A DNA stretch of 64,000 nucleotides from Weissella sagaensis (GTDB lineage: Bacteria; Bacillota; Bacilli; Lactobacillales; Lactobacillaceae), in the NCBI RefSeq assembly GCF_005405285.1, contig NZ_BJDT01000006.1, positions 47,612-111,611 of the forward strand, written 5' to 3'. How positions within the stretch are numbered: the first letter of the stretch is position 1; each line of letters opens with the position of its first letter. Positions 36,569 to 45,434 of this stretch are shown piece after piece. Made by a program: the position numbers and the translations under genes. The notes under the pieces are model-generated. The model was not told where the DNA came from. It did no database searches and was given only the letters and a program-made list of their open reading frames with translations.

Positions 36569-36952
36569 ATGGCATTAACTGATTACTTTTCAGGATTGCA
36601 GCATGTTGGTATTCCAGCTTCATCATTAACTGAAGCGGAAACATTTTGGACAAAATTGGGGTTTAAAAAAATTGGTGATTTTCCAGTCGGGAACGTTATC
36701 TTTATGCAACGTCAAAATTTAGTAATTGAAGCATGGACTGGGGATGACATTGTGGGAAAGCCTGGGGCTATCAATCATATTTCCTTAGATGTCGCTGATG
36801 CTGAAGCAGCATTAGTTGAAGCAAAAAAAGAAGGCTTTAATTTAATTGATCACGATATACAACATTTACCATTTTGGGACAAAGGCATTAAATTTTTTAA
36901 TGTACAAGGACCAGATGGCGTTATTGTTGAATTTTGTGAAATTGTTAAATAA
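36569..36952 (+). CDS. VOC family (glyoxalase/bleomycin-resistance fold) protein
   Basis: 127 residues forming two beta-alpha-beta-beta-beta modules: LQHVGIPASSLTEAETFWTK at the start and INHISLDVADAEAALVEAKK in the second half, with GPDGVIVEFCE near the end. Metal-ligand candidates are His12, Glu54, His73 and Glu123. Family members include glyoxalases and dioxygenases; substrate unknown. Single gene, possibly CcpA-controlled; a hairpin ATAAGCC...GGCTTAT (36965-37009) follows. Confidence 0.82.
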   Translation: MALTDYFSGLQHVGIPASSLTEAETFWTKLGFKKIGDFPVGNVIFMQRQNLVIEAWTGDDIVGKPGAINHISLDVADAEAALVEAKKEGFNLIDHDIQHLPFWDKGIKFFNVQGPDGVIVEFCEIVK

Positions 36953-36964
36953 TAGAATAGTTGA

Positions 36965-37009
36965 CATAAGCCATTTGCGTTAGATATTGTTCCAATTCAG
37001 ATGGCTTAT
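36965..37009. terminator. probable terminator after the VOC gene
   Basis: ATAAGCCAT(T)TG pairs with CAGATGGCTTAT, followed by TTT; one bulge. Confidence 0.6.
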
Positions 37010-37039
37010 TTCATTAGGTATAATTAGAAAAGGTTATTT

Positions 37040-37606
37040 ATGAAAAGAATCGCAGTATATTGTGGTGCAACAATGGGTAATGATAATGCTTACCAACAAG
37101 CAACAAAACAATTAGCTGACTACTTAGTTGAGCATAATTTAGAACTCTTTTATGGTGGCGGAGGTGTTGGGTTAATGGGCATGTTAGCAAATGAAGTTTT
37201 AACAAATGGGGGCAAAGTTCACGGTATAATAACAGAGCAATTAGTACAACGAGAGGTCGCTTTTAATAAATTAACAGACTTAAAAGTAGTTGAAAGTATG
37301 TCAGTACGTAAGGATATGATGTTAAAGTTATCAGATGCTTGTATTGCTTTGCCGGGTGGTCCAGGCACATTAGAAGAAATTATTGAAGCCTTTTCATGGG
37401 CAAGATTAGGAAATAACCCAAATCCATGTGTGTTTTTCAACGTTAATGGGTATTATTCTCCCTTAGAAGATATGTTTGATAATATGGTGATAACAGGATT
37501 TTTAACGGTTGCAGATCGTCAAAAATTATTATTTTCTGATTCGTTAGATGAAATATTTAATTTTATGGCACATTATGAACCACCTCAGATTAGAACCTAT
37601 AATTAA
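37040..37606 (+). CDS. LOG family protein (cytokinin riboside 5'-monophosphate phosphoribohydrolase-like)
   Basis: 188-residue Rossmann-like protein with the LOG signatures GGGGVGLMG (residues 41-49) and PGGPGTLEEI (about 111-120). Members cleave the N-glycosidic bond of nucleoside monophosphates, releasing ribose 5-phosphate. The physiological role in lactic acid bacteria is unknown. It starts with MKRIAVYCGA, the usual N-terminus. Confidence 0.9.
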   Translation: MKRIAVYCGATMGNDNAYQQATKQLADYLVEHNLELFYGGGGVGLMGMLANEVLTNGGKVHGIITEQLVQREVAFNKLTDLKVVESMSVRKDMMLKLSDACIALPGGPGTLEEIIEAFSWARLGNNPNPCVFFNVNGYYSPLEDMFDNMVITGFLTVADRQKLLFSDSLDEIFNFMAHYEPPQIRTYN

Positions 37607-37662
37607 AATAGGTAGTCACTGCTAGATTTATTAATAACACAGTGTATATATTGAACATTTGT

Positions 37663-37694
37663 CTTGTGTGTATAACACGAGGCTTTTTTATTTT
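37663..37694 (+). terminator. terminator after the LOG gene
   Basis: CTTGTGT / ACACGAG (one G-T pair), five-base loop, then GGC and a T-rich tail. Confidence 0.7.
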
Positions 37695-37959
37695 CTTAAA
37701 AAAATTAAAATGACTATACTGCTTCGCAGGGGAAAATCACAAACTAACTAGATTCATTTTATAAACCATTTAGCCAAATAAATACGTATTTGAGTCATTA
37801 TAAGTGAAGAAATCATGCATAAAATTAGCAAAGTAATCATAAAAGTATGTTTTTATTTTATTTATTTTTATATACCAATTTAGACTATTTTGTGATTTTT
37901 TTTAGATTTACTATTGAATTTTATTTAATAACAACGTATCATGTATTTCGTAGGGAAAA

Positions 37960-37973
37960 TGTAAGCGGTTACA
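37960..37973 (+). promoter_or_regulatory. cre box (CcpA operator) before lactate oxidase
   Basis: TGTAAGCGGTTACA is a consensus cre sequence, 38 bases before the start codon and so near the promoter or transcription start. Predicts repression while glucose is present. Confidence 0.85.
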
Positions 37974-38010
37974 TTTTTTGTAACTTAAATTTTAAAAGGG
38001 GATTATATTT

Positions 38011-39105
38011 ATGAGTGAGTACGTTGCTAGTACACGTGAAGGAAAAGTAGATTTTGTTAATACCAATGATTTAGAAGAGGCAGCTAAAGAAACCATTCCG
38101 AGTGGGGGATATGGTTACATTCAAAGTGGTGCTGGGGATTTAATTACCTATAAGCGTAATGTTACAGCTTTTGATAAAAAAGTTATTGTACCTGGTGTTT
38201 TGCGCGATGTCGAAAATCCAAATACAGAAGTAGATTTTCAAGATATGCACCTAACAGCCCCTATTATCATGGCACCGGTTGCAGCACATGGATTGGCCCA
38301 TGTTGAAGGAGAAAAGTATTCAGCAAAAGGGGTTTCAAATTTTGGATCTATCTTTACGGCATCTTCATTTGCATCAACAACGCTAGAAGATATTCGTGAA
38401 GCTGGTGGTCAAGATGCCAATCAATGGTTCCAATTTTATATGAGTAAAGATAATGGTATTAACGACCAAATTATTGCAACTGCAGAACGTAATGGTTCGA
38501 AGGCAATTGTCTTAACAGCTGATGCAACTTTGGGTGGTAATCGTGAAGCTGATAAACGTAATCACTTTACATTTCCGTTGCCAATGCCAATCGTAGCAGC
38601 ATATCAATCTGGTGTGGGTCAGAGTATGGATGCTGTCTATAAATCAGCTAAGCAAAAGTTGGCACCGCGTGATGTTGAATATATTGCTAGTCATACAGAT
38701 ATTCCAGTTTACGTAAAAGGTGTACAAAGTGCGGAAGATGTTTATCGTTCATTAGATGCTGGTGCTCGTGGTATTTGGGTAACTAATCATGGTGGTCGTC
38801 AATTAGATGGTGGCCCTTCAGCATTTGAGTCATTAGAAACTGTTGTCGATGCCGTTAGTGGTCGAGCACCCGTTGTCTTTGACAGTGGTGTTCGTCGTGG
38901 ACAACATGTTTTTAAGGCGCTAGCAACTGGAGCCGATTTAGTTGCTATTGGTCGTCCAGCTATCTATGGGTTATCGCTTGGTGGGGCAACAGGTGTTGAA
39001 CAAGTATTTAATTTCTTTAAGGATGAGTTGGCATTAGTGATGCAACTTGCTGGTACGCAAACCATTGATGACGTTCGCAACTTTACATTGCGTGATGCCT
39101 GGTAA
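38011..39105 (+). CDS. lctO: FMN-dependent L-lactate oxidase
   Basis: Alpha-hydroxy-acid oxidase of 364 residues, converting L-lactate and O2 to pyruvate and H2O2. The FMN TIM barrel is complete: SGGYGYIQSGAGD (active Tyr about residue 37), APIIMAPVAAHGLAH, WFQFYMSKD, VLTADATLGGNRE, VYVKGVQ, the catalytic histidine in VTNHGGRQLDGG, FDSGVRRGQH and IGRPAIYGL. It resembles the Aerococcus viridans lactate oxidase throughout. Followed by an FNT-family channel, with a consensus cre box upstream. Confidence 0.92.
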   Translation: MSEYVASTREGKVDFVNTNDLEEAAKETIPSGGYGYIQSGAGDLITYKRNVTAFDKKVIVPGVLRDVENPNTEVDFQDMHLTAPIIMAPVAAHGLAHVEGEKYSAKGVSNFGSIFTASSFASTTLEDIREAGGQDANQWFQFYMSKDNGINDQIIATAERNGSKAIVLTADATLGGNREADKRNHFTFPLPMPIVAAYQSGVGQSMDAVYKSAKQKLAPRDVEYIASHTDIPVYVKGVQSAEDVYRSLDAGARGIWVTNHGGRQLDGGPSAFESLETVVDAVSGRAPVVFDSGVRRGQHVFKALATGADLVAIGRPAIYGLSLGGATGVEQVFNFFKDELALVMQLAGTQTIDDVRNFTLRDAW

Positions 39106-39139
39106 GTAGTCATATAGTCAAAAGTAGTCATATAGTCAA
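39104..39139. repeat. perfect 18-base tandem duplication
   Basis: AAGTAGTCATATAGTCAA occurs twice head to tail. The first copy covers the last two bases of the oxidase TAA stop, and the second ends just before the AAAAGGAG ribosome site of the next gene. Confidence 0.95.
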
Positions 39140-39154
39140 AAGGAGTATGTACTA

Positions 39155-40036
39155 ATGGATGCACATGTTTCAACATCAAAACCGGCTCAGTTACCCGATT
39201 TTGATGTAACAACACCGATTGATTCAGTCAATGAAGACGTAGTTGAAAAATCACCACTATTTAGAAAAATAGACGTTGCTTTAATGAACAAAGTCTCGCT
39301 GTTTCAAAATAGTTATGCACGCTATGCAGCGCGTGCCATGCTGGCAACTTTGTTCTTAACGTTAGGAACGGCCGCTGCATTCGGAACAGCATTACAAGCA
39401 GAAAAATTGTTACCAGGTTCTGGTAAATTTACTTTTGCTTTCATGTTTAGTTGGTCATTGGTTATGATTATTTTCATGGGAGCGGAACTAGGAACGTCCA
39501 ATATGCTGTTTGTGACGGTTGGGGTTTATCGTAAAAAGATTCATTTCTCAACTGCTGCTAAGGTTTTAGGAACAACGTTGTTATTTAATTTAATTGGGGG
39601 GATCTTCTTTGCTTATCTCATTTCATTAACGGGTCCGTTCCAAGATTTACCATCAAGTAATTACCTATTTGATGGTATCGCTGGTAAATTAAGTAAATCA
39701 TCAATTCAAATTTTTGTCGAAGCCATTTTTGCTAATATTATTGTTAATACGGCCTTCTTCATTAACCTACGAATGAAAGATGATGCAGGTAAGGTGATGG
39801 CCATTATTTTCGTCATCTTTATCTTCGCTTTCTTGGGTTATGAACACGTTATTGCTAATTTCCCAGCATTCTCACTAGCATTCTTTGCCTCAAATGGCAC
39901 AATTGCTGGTATGACTCTTGGGAGTGTACTGCACAACTTGTTTTTTGCCTTAATTGGTAACTATGTTGGTGGTGCATTAATTATTGGTATGACTTATGCT
40001 TGGATGAACAAGACTAAGACTGATTATGTTGATTAA
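39155..40036 (+). CDS. formate/nitrite transporter (FNT) family channel
   Basis: 293 residues with a 45-residue N-terminal cytoplasmic extension and six membrane helices in the FNT pattern (MLATLFLTLGTAAAFG; GAELGTSNMLF; ANIIVNTAFF; FSLAFFASNGTIAGM; GNYVGGALIIGMTY). FNT channels pass small monocarboxylates such as formate, nitrite, lactate or acetate with protons. Directly after lactate oxidase, a lactate or acetate role is more likely than formate, but this is inference from the neighbour. Confidence 0.87.
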   Translation: MDAHVSTSKPAQLPDFDVTTPIDSVNEDVVEKSPLFRKIDVALMNKVSLFQNSYARYAARAMLATLFLTLGTAAAFGTALQAEKLLPGSGKFTFAFMFSWSLVMIIFMGAELGTSNMLFVTVGVYRKKIHFSTAAKVLGTTLLFNLIGGIFFAYLISLTGPFQDLPSSNYLFDGIAGKLSKSSIQIFVEAIFANIIVNTAFFINLRMKDDAGKVMAIIFVIFIFAFLGYEHVIANFPAFSLAFFASNGTIAGMTLGSVLHNLFFALIGNYVGGALIIGMTYAWMNKTKTDYVD

Positions 40037-40079
40037 AAAATAGTTATTACAAAAAATCGTGAAAGCGATTAATAATATT

Positions 40080-40121
40080 AAAAGCAGGAACAGATAATAT
40101 GATATCTGTTCCTGCTTTTTT
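40080..40121. terminator. terminator after the FNT gene
   Basis: AAAGCAGGAACAGATA / TATCTGTTCCTGCTTT with a six-base loop and T run. Confidence 0.92.
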
Positions 40122-40261
40122 AAATTTCCCATTAAATTATGTGCAGCTATCCGGTCAACTTTGTTTGTTATATTTGTATAAAAATAACTAAAAAGTCTTG
40201 ATGCCTAGTCTAACAATAGTTATCAGTACTGAATATTACAGGAAGTTAATTTGGAGAGAAG

Positions 40262-40939
40262 CTAGTCTTTATTGTTACTAATATAATTTAAAATTTGAAA
40301 CATAGTTTCTTGGTTTTCTTTTGGTACAGGTGTGTTTAGAATATCCGTTGCCGTTTGATTAAAGATAGTACCTTTCACATAAGCGGCATCATTTGTGACA
40401 ATTTCACGGACGTCATTATCTTGTGGTTCAAAATGAAATTGTAAGCCAACTACACGATGATTTAGAATAAATCCTTGATTTTTAACAGCATCACTAGAAA
40501 ATAATAGTTCTGCTTCCTTTGGTATTTCAAAGATTTCTTCATGCCAATGTAATGCTACCAGTTTGTTAGGTAGATTAGGAATAGTTGTCGTTTGTGGATA
40601 AACTGGTGCCCAGCCGACTTCCTTTGCAGGTGATTTTGTGACTGCATATCCCATAGCCTTAGCAATTTGTTGGGCACCAAAACAAGCACCAAACATAGGA
40701 ATATTTCTATTTAATAATTCTTGAATTAGGTTTCGCTCTTCTGCAATCCAAATTAAATGATCATTAGGACTCATTGGACCGCCTAAAATTATCAGCATAT
40801 CTGTTTGATCAGCTGTTGGTAAAATACCGTTAAATTGATAGGGATGATATACATAAATTTTGTGACCATATTTTTCAGCCCAGTTGCGAATACTACCAGG
40901 GCCTTCATTAGGTGTATGTTGTAAAATATTAATACGCAT
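40262..40939 (-). CDS. class I glutamine amidotransferase-like protein
   Basis: 225 residues with the GATase nucleophile cysteine in GACFGAQQ (about residue 86), the oxyanion segment LGGPMSPND, and His-Glu of the triad near GLQFHFEPQ (about 176). It resembles stand-alone GMP-synthase-like amidotransferases of unknown acceptor. It is the only minus-strand gene between 27 and 44 kb and has no operon partner. The upstream ribosome site is weak. Confidence 0.85.
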   Translation of the reverse strand: MRINILQHTPNEGPGSIRNWAEKYGHKIYVYHPYQFNGILPTADQTDMLIILGGPMSPNDHLIWIAEERNLIQELLNRNIPMFGACFGAQQIAKAMGYAVTKSPAKEVGWAPVYPQTTTIPNLPNKLVALHWHEEIFEIPKEAELLFSSDAVKNQGFILNHRVVGLQFHFEPQDNDVREIVTNDAAYVKGTIFNQTATDILNTPVPKENQETMFQILNYISNNKD

Positions 40940-41078
40940 AAATATTTTCTCACTTTCTCTTATGGATTATAGTAACAAAGTTTAACGGATTATTAAAACT
41001 GAAAGCAATTATCTAGATTTGGTATGTCAGATTGAAAAATTTAATCAGTTTTTCTGAATTGTGAATTTTATATGAATT

Positions 41079-41109
41079 TTGTCACTTAAATTTAAAATAA
41101 GTGTATAAT
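41079..41109 (+). promoter_or_regulatory. candidate promoter of the FemX-like gene
   Basis: TTGTCA (41079-41084) and TATAAT (41104-41109) with a 19-base spacer, which is long. Starts a 95-base leader without a clear structure. Confidence 0.45.
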
Positions 41110-41163
41110 AAAATCAATATATACATAGTATTGAAATATAAGAAATGGGCGAATTAAAGAACT

Positions 41164-42408
41164 ATGAAGTTTATAGCATTGGATAATCAATTAGATCAAT
41201 GGGAAACATTCGTTGAGACTAATGAATTAGGTAATTTTGGTCAAAGTAGTTACCAATTTGAGTTGTTATTAAGTAGAGGGCGTAAAGCAAAAGTATTTGG
41301 TGTCATTAGTAATACAGATGACATACTTGTGGGTGGTGTTGTGAACTGGGATCCGACAAGATTAGGTTATAAGTATTCACTATATTATGGCCCTTTGGTA
41401 AAAGATTGGTCTGATACTGATGCTTTAAAATGCTTTTTTGATGGTTTAGTAGAATATGCTAAACGTAACAAAGGATTATATTTAAGTGTTTCACCAAATG
41501 CCATTTATCAAGAATTTGATAATGATGGTAATCCAATTTGTACACCTAAAAAACAAATCCTTGATGCCATGTGTGGATTGGGGTTCACACATGAACCATT
41601 TAAGTATGGCATGCAAGATACTGGGGTAACTGTTTGGCAATATGTGAAAAAGATTGACGGACAAACATATCCCGAAATATCAAAAAGCTATCACAAGATG
41701 GCTAAGCAGTATTTAAAGAAAAACAAACTTTTTCAAGTTAATGTGCGTGAATTATCCCGAGATGACCTACCTATGTTCAAAAAAATCATTGATGATACAG
41801 CACAACGCAGGCACTTTTTGAGTAAAGATTTAGAATATTTTGAAACAGCTTATGACAAATTCCAGGACCGCATTAAGTTTGTGGTAGCTGAGGTATGTTT
41901 TTCAAAATATATTCAAATCGCACAAGATAAGCTAGATAAAACAAATCAAGAAATTGAAAAATTACAACTTAAAAAAGAAACAGCATCTAATAAAACCCGT
42001 ATCGATAAGCAACTTAGCGAGTTATTTAAACAAAGAGATAACCATGAGAAGCGTATTCAACATGGTAAACAAATGCGAATTCATGCAGGCAAAGATGTAA
42101 TTCCAGTTGCTGGCGCAATGTTCATTATCATGCCACAAGAGACGGATTATCTATTCTCTGGGTCATATGAAGAATACAGTGAATTCTATGCACCCTATCA
42201 GATTCAGGATTACATGTTACGCATCTCGCAAAACTTAGGCGTTAAAACCTACAACTTCTTAGGAATTGATGGTAAATTTGATGGTGTACTTAAGTTTAAG
42301 ACACAATTTGAGGGTATCGCACAACAGTTAATTGGAACTTTTAATATACCAATTAATCCTTTTAAATTTAACATATATAAAAATTTAAAAAAATTGGTTA
42401 CTAAATAA
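41164..42408 (+). CDS. FemX/MurM-type peptidoglycan branching aminoacyltransferase
   Basis: 414-residue FemABX protein using aminoacyl-tRNA to add the first cross-bridge residue to lipid II. It shows the twin GNAT-like domains (WETFVETNELGNFGQSS at the start; FGLSYYGPLVKDW-like strand region), an inserted coiled-coil arm (about 260-305, rich in K, E and Q) typical of FemX, and the C-terminal YAPYQIQDYMLRISQNLGVKTYNFLGIDG block. Leuconostoc and Weissella use such enzymes for Ala/Ser bridges; the amino acid cannot be told from sequence. Monocistronic. Confidence 0.9.
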   Translation: MKFIALDNQLDQWETFVETNELGNFGQSSYQFELLLSRGRKAKVFGVISNTDDILVGGVVNWDPTRLGYKYSLYYGPLVKDWSDTDALKCFFDGLVEYAKRNKGLYLSVSPNAIYQEFDNDGNPICTPKKQILDAMCGLGFTHEPFKYGMQDTGVTVWQYVKKIDGQTYPEISKSYHKMAKQYLKKNKLFQVNVRELSRDDLPMFKKIIDDTAQRRHFLSKDLEYFETAYDKFQDRIKFVVAEVCFSKYIQIAQDKLDKTNQEIEKLQLKKETASNKTRIDKQLSELFKQRDNHEKRIQHGKQMRIHAGKDVIPVAGAMFIIMPQETDYLFSGSYEEYSEFYAPYQIQDYMLRISQNLGVKTYNFLGIDGKFDGVLKFKTQFEGIAQQLIGTFNIPINPFKFNIYKNLKKLVTK

Positions 42409-42522
42409 TCCTACATTTATATAGGTCTCATTAAAGGATAAAAGGGGCAAATATATATTAATATAGGGATTTTGAATGACTGTTTTAAACGATAAAGATA
42501 ATTAATTTTAGGATAATTAAAA

Positions 42523-43560
42523 ATGTTTAGTAAGTATATTAAATTTAGTCTGATGATAGCTACAGTACTGTTTATTTTATCTTTTCCCAAAAACGGGGTA
42601 TCTGCTAATGTATTAGATCCCAAAACACCACAAAATATTAAACTACTACCACCGGTAAAACAGCATCGTCTCCTAACTACAAGAAAAGATGATACAAACT
42701 TGCTTTCAAATGAAATCTATTTTGGTAATAAACGTATTTTAATAATTGGCGATTCATTGTCTGTGGGATGGGATGGTAAACAAGTTTTAAAAAATAATTA
42801 TCCAACGATATTAAAACGATTGTTAAAGCCAAAATCATTGAACAATGCGTTTTCTTCAGCTGGGTCACAAATATCTGGTAATAATAATGGTACGCCGATA
42901 TTTGATTTATCAAATAATGTTTCGCGTATATTAACTACTAATATTATAAAACGTACTGATATTGTAGTGATTGAAATTGGAATAAATGATTTAGATTATA
43001 GTCGTAATAATTTAGGTTATGTGCAACAAAGATTACAAGCAAATATTCAACGGTTACGCCAGGCAAATCCAACAATCAAAATTTTTGGGATTTTACCTGT
43101 GAATTCATATATGCCTGTTAAACAAGGTGATTACGCTATTAATCAACTGAAAAGAGCATTAACAGATGTATACTTGAGTTTTGGTATACCAGTGCTTAAC
43201 GTTACTGATTTTGGTGTTGCTAATTCACCGGCTGATTTAGGCGATAAGTTAGTCCATCCAACCCAAAAAACATATAGGCAGATGGCTACAGTTATTAGTA
43301 GTTGGATGAACAGTAATTACATAATGCTGGCGGATGAACATAATAGTAAACAATTATTTAACTCGAATGGTTGGCAAAAGAATGAATCTAATCAGTGGCA
43401 ATATGCAATTAACAATGTTCTACAATCTGACTATCATGAAATTAATGGACATGGCTATTATTTTGATCCTAAAACAAAAGCATTGGTGACAAACCGAAAT
43501 ATTAAATATCTGGGTAGTCAGTGGTATATTAATAAAGTAGGTGAGGTATTTAAGCACTGA
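42523..43560 (+). CDS. secreted SGNH/GDSL hydrolase
   Basis: 345 residues with a signal peptide (about 1-28, ending GVSA). The SGNH motifs are block I IGDSLSVGWDG (Ser about residue 77), block III ending GINDL and block V VHPTQ with the catalytic Asp/His spacing. The C-terminal 90 residues contain short aromatic segments (GWQKNESNQWQYAINN; GHGYYFDP; GSQWYINKVGEV) like cell-wall-binding repeats. A carbohydrate esterase or lipase-like role at the cell surface is plausible. An 18-base gap separates it from the NUDIX gene. Confidence 0.87.
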   Translation: MFSKYIKFSLMIATVLFILSFPKNGVSANVLDPKTPQNIKLLPPVKQHRLLTTRKDDTNLLSNEIYFGNKRILIIGDSLSVGWDGKQVLKNNYPTILKRLLKPKSLNNAFSSAGSQISGNNNGTPIFDLSNNVSRILTTNIIKRTDIVVIEIGINDLDYSRNNLGYVQQRLQANIQRLRQANPTIKIFGILPVNSYMPVKQGDYAINQLKRALTDVYLSFGIPVLNVTDFGVANSPADLGDKLVHPTQKTYRQMATVISSWMNSNYIMLADEHNSKQLFNSNGWQKNESNQWQYAINNVLQSDYHEINGHGYYFDPKTKALVTNRNIKYLGSQWYINKVGEVFKH

Positions 43561-43577
43561 CAACAAAGGGGTAAAAT

Positions 43578-44090
43578 ATGGCACATCAGAATATACACCG
43601 TGCATTTGGTGTTTATGGAATTATCACTATTGATGGTAAGTTAGTCGTAATTAAGAAAAATGGTGGCCCATATATTAATCGGTTTGATTTACCTGGTGGT
43701 AGTTTAGAAGATGGTGAATTACTAAAAGATGCTATCAATCGTGAAATACATGAGGAAACAGGTTTAGAGGTCTCGAAGATAACACAATTAGGGATTACGA
43801 GTTTTAAATATCCTTGGGATTATCTAGACTATACAATAAACCAACATATTACTGTTTTTTATGAAGTTCAAGAGTTTGCAGGTCAAATCATGGCTTCTGT
43901 TACACAGTTTGCAGGGCAAGACTCACTAGGTGCTCTGTTAGTTAATTTGGATCAATTAAATATTAATAACGCTTCGCCACTCGTTTTGAAAGCAAAAGAC
44001 TATATTCAATCTGGGTTATTTAATACTAGCGATACTAGCATTGAAACTTGGCAGGTTTTGTCAGAGAATGAGCGAGTGTTCGGAAATTAA
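43578..44090 (+). CDS. NUDIX hydrolase
   Basis: 170 residues with the complete NUDIX box G-x5-E-x7-REVxEExGL seen as GGSLEDGELLKDAINREIHEETGLEV positions (about residues 38-63). Hydrolyses a nucleoside diphosphate linked to another moiety; substrate unknown. Start at ATG 43578 after AAAGGGG, 18 bases after the GDSL gene, so possibly co-transcribed. Terminator at 44115-44156. Confidence 0.92.
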   Translation: MAHQNIHRAFGVYGIITIDGKLVVIKKNGGPYINRFDLPGGSLEDGELLKDAINREIHEETGLEVSKITQLGITSFKYPWDYLDYTINQHITVFYEVQEFAGQIMASVTQFAGQDSLGALLVNLDQLNINNASPLVLKAKDYIQSGLFNTSDTSIETWQVLSENERVFGN

Positions 44091-44114
44091 AGCATTTATC
44101 AATGCGTAAATTAT

Positions 44115-44156
44115 AAAAGTCGTCAAACTGGAATTTATCTGAGTTTGACGACTTTT
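44115..44156. terminator. terminator after the NUDIX gene
   Basis: AAAAGTCGTCAAACT / AGTTTGACGACTTTT perfect 15-bp arms, 12-base loop. Confidence 0.93.
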
Positions 44157-44253
44157 ATTTTGACATTTAAAGTTGGAACCTTTAAATTGAAAATACCTTG
44201 CGTTTAACTTCATTATACGCTAATAAGATGGTTCGCAATATTGATATAGAACG

Positions 44254-44676
44254 TTGCAATGTCGGGTATTGAAAAGTATTAAGTGGAGGAAATTAGCAAT
44301 TTTATTTAAAAATGATGAAATTTACGATGGCTTATCGGCAAAAGGTAAGTTAGCTTATTTAATTGATATTGAAAATGGGAAGGAGAATGACCAGGAAGCA
44401 TTTCATTATGTTGATACAGAACTACCAGAATCAAGTGATGATTTTGTTTTAAGTAAAACGTTAATCAAATTAACTGGTAATGATAATGAGATACAAAAGG
44501 TTCTGAATTATATAGATAAGCAAGATGGCGCTAATGCAATACCAAAAGTAATTCAAGAATTAGGTGATTGTTTAAATATTAATTTAACTGATAGTGATGG
44601 TAGGTGGTTATTAGCCTGCATCATGGCATACTCGGACGATTATTATGATAAAGTTTTAAAAATAATTGCGAGTTGA
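44254..44676 (+). CDS. hypothetical protein with uncertain start
   Basis: No family recognised. The acidic, soluble protein has an N-terminal LFKNDEIYDGL segment and two predicted helical stretches (VLNYIDKQDGANAIPKVIQE; RWLLACIMAYSDDYYDKVLK). The start is unclear: no ATG lies before the conserved-looking part. TTG codons exist at 44254 and 44269, but the best ribosome site, GGAGG at 44285-44289, points to an ATT codon at 44299. Either a rare ATT start is used or the start codon was lost by mutation. It converges with a GNAT gene 12 bases away. Confidence 0.5.
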   Translation: MQCRVLKSIKWRKLAILFKNDEIYDGLSAKGKLAYLIDIENGKENDQEAFHYVDTELPESSDDFVLSKTLIKLTGNDNEIQKVLNYIDKQDGANAIPKVIQELGDCLNINLTDSDGRWLLACIMAYSDDYYDKVLKIIAS

Positions 44677-44688
44677 TCATTAACGTTA

Positions 44689-45231
44689 TTAATCTAGATG
44701 CATTCTATTAAACCATTCATCACGTAAAATACCATATTTAACTGAATCCCAATATTTATTTTGCCAAAAACGAACTTGACGAACTTCAGCTTCCTTTTTT
44801 AATTGTAAGCTCTCAGCTAAAGCAATCATACGAAAATTTCCTGACCAAGTGGTTAAGCCGATGTGTGGTAAATTAGTCGTTTCAAAAAGTTCAGATAACC
44901 ATTTTTCTAAAGCAATTTTACCGATACCTTGATGCCACTTAGTTTGTTTGTAAACAGTGATACCGACATCTAGCCATTGGTTTAGTGGTGCATCTTCGTA
45001 GTAAGCGGAAACTAAGCCGACCAGCTCATCATTAATCCAAATAGCTTTGCGCATAGGATTTTCTAAATAAGGATTAGACTTATCTAAATCAATAAATTCT
45101 TTTTTTTCGGGAAGTTTGTCGTGAAAATAAGGGCCATTCCATTTTGTCCACTCGGCGTTAGTATCACTAAAAGCCAATTGCCAGAATGGTAATAAATCTT
45201 TTTCGCTTAATTGTTTTAATGCAATTTGCAT
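44689..45231 (-). CDS. GNAT family N-acetyltransferase
   Basis: 180-residue acetyltransferase with the GNAT core: an ELVGLVSAYYEDAPL strand, a motif A region containing YKQTKWHQGIGKIALEKWLSE (acetyl-CoA loop) and the NFRMIALAESLQLKKEAEVRQ motif B, followed by FWQNKYWDSVKYGILRDEW. Similar to RimJ/RimL-like or aminoglycoside-type acetyltransferases of unknown substrate. ATG 45231 is preceded on the minus strand by AGGAGTAATC. Confidence 0.85.
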   Translation of the reverse strand: MQIALKQLSEKDLLPFWQLAFSDTNAEWTKWNGPYFHDKLPEKKEFIDLDKSNPYLENPMRKAIWINDELVGLVSAYYEDAPLNQWLDVGITVYKQTKWHQGIGKIALEKWLSELFETTNLPHIGLTTWSGNFRMIALAESLQLKKEAEVRQVRFWQNKYWDSVKYGILRDEWFNRMHLD

Positions 45232-45434
45232 GATTACTCCTAATATTTTGTATATTGTAGACTACTTACTTCAGTGTTAATTATATACTGAAGATTATTT
45301 TAATTTCAATAGATTTACTCATAATAAAACGTTATAATATCAATATTATCAGTTAATAAATTAAAAATAAATGACATTATACTATTTATTATTTAATGGA
45401 AGGTAATAAGTAAGACATTGAAAGGATACAAACT

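Larger units (their letters stand above)
37607..38010. other. intergenic region before the lactate oxidase gene
   Basis: Contains a terminator for the LOG gene at 37663-37694, about 260 bases of very AT-rich DNA with no frame worth calling, then the cre box at 37960-37973 immediately before the lactate oxidase gene. Confidence 0.6.
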
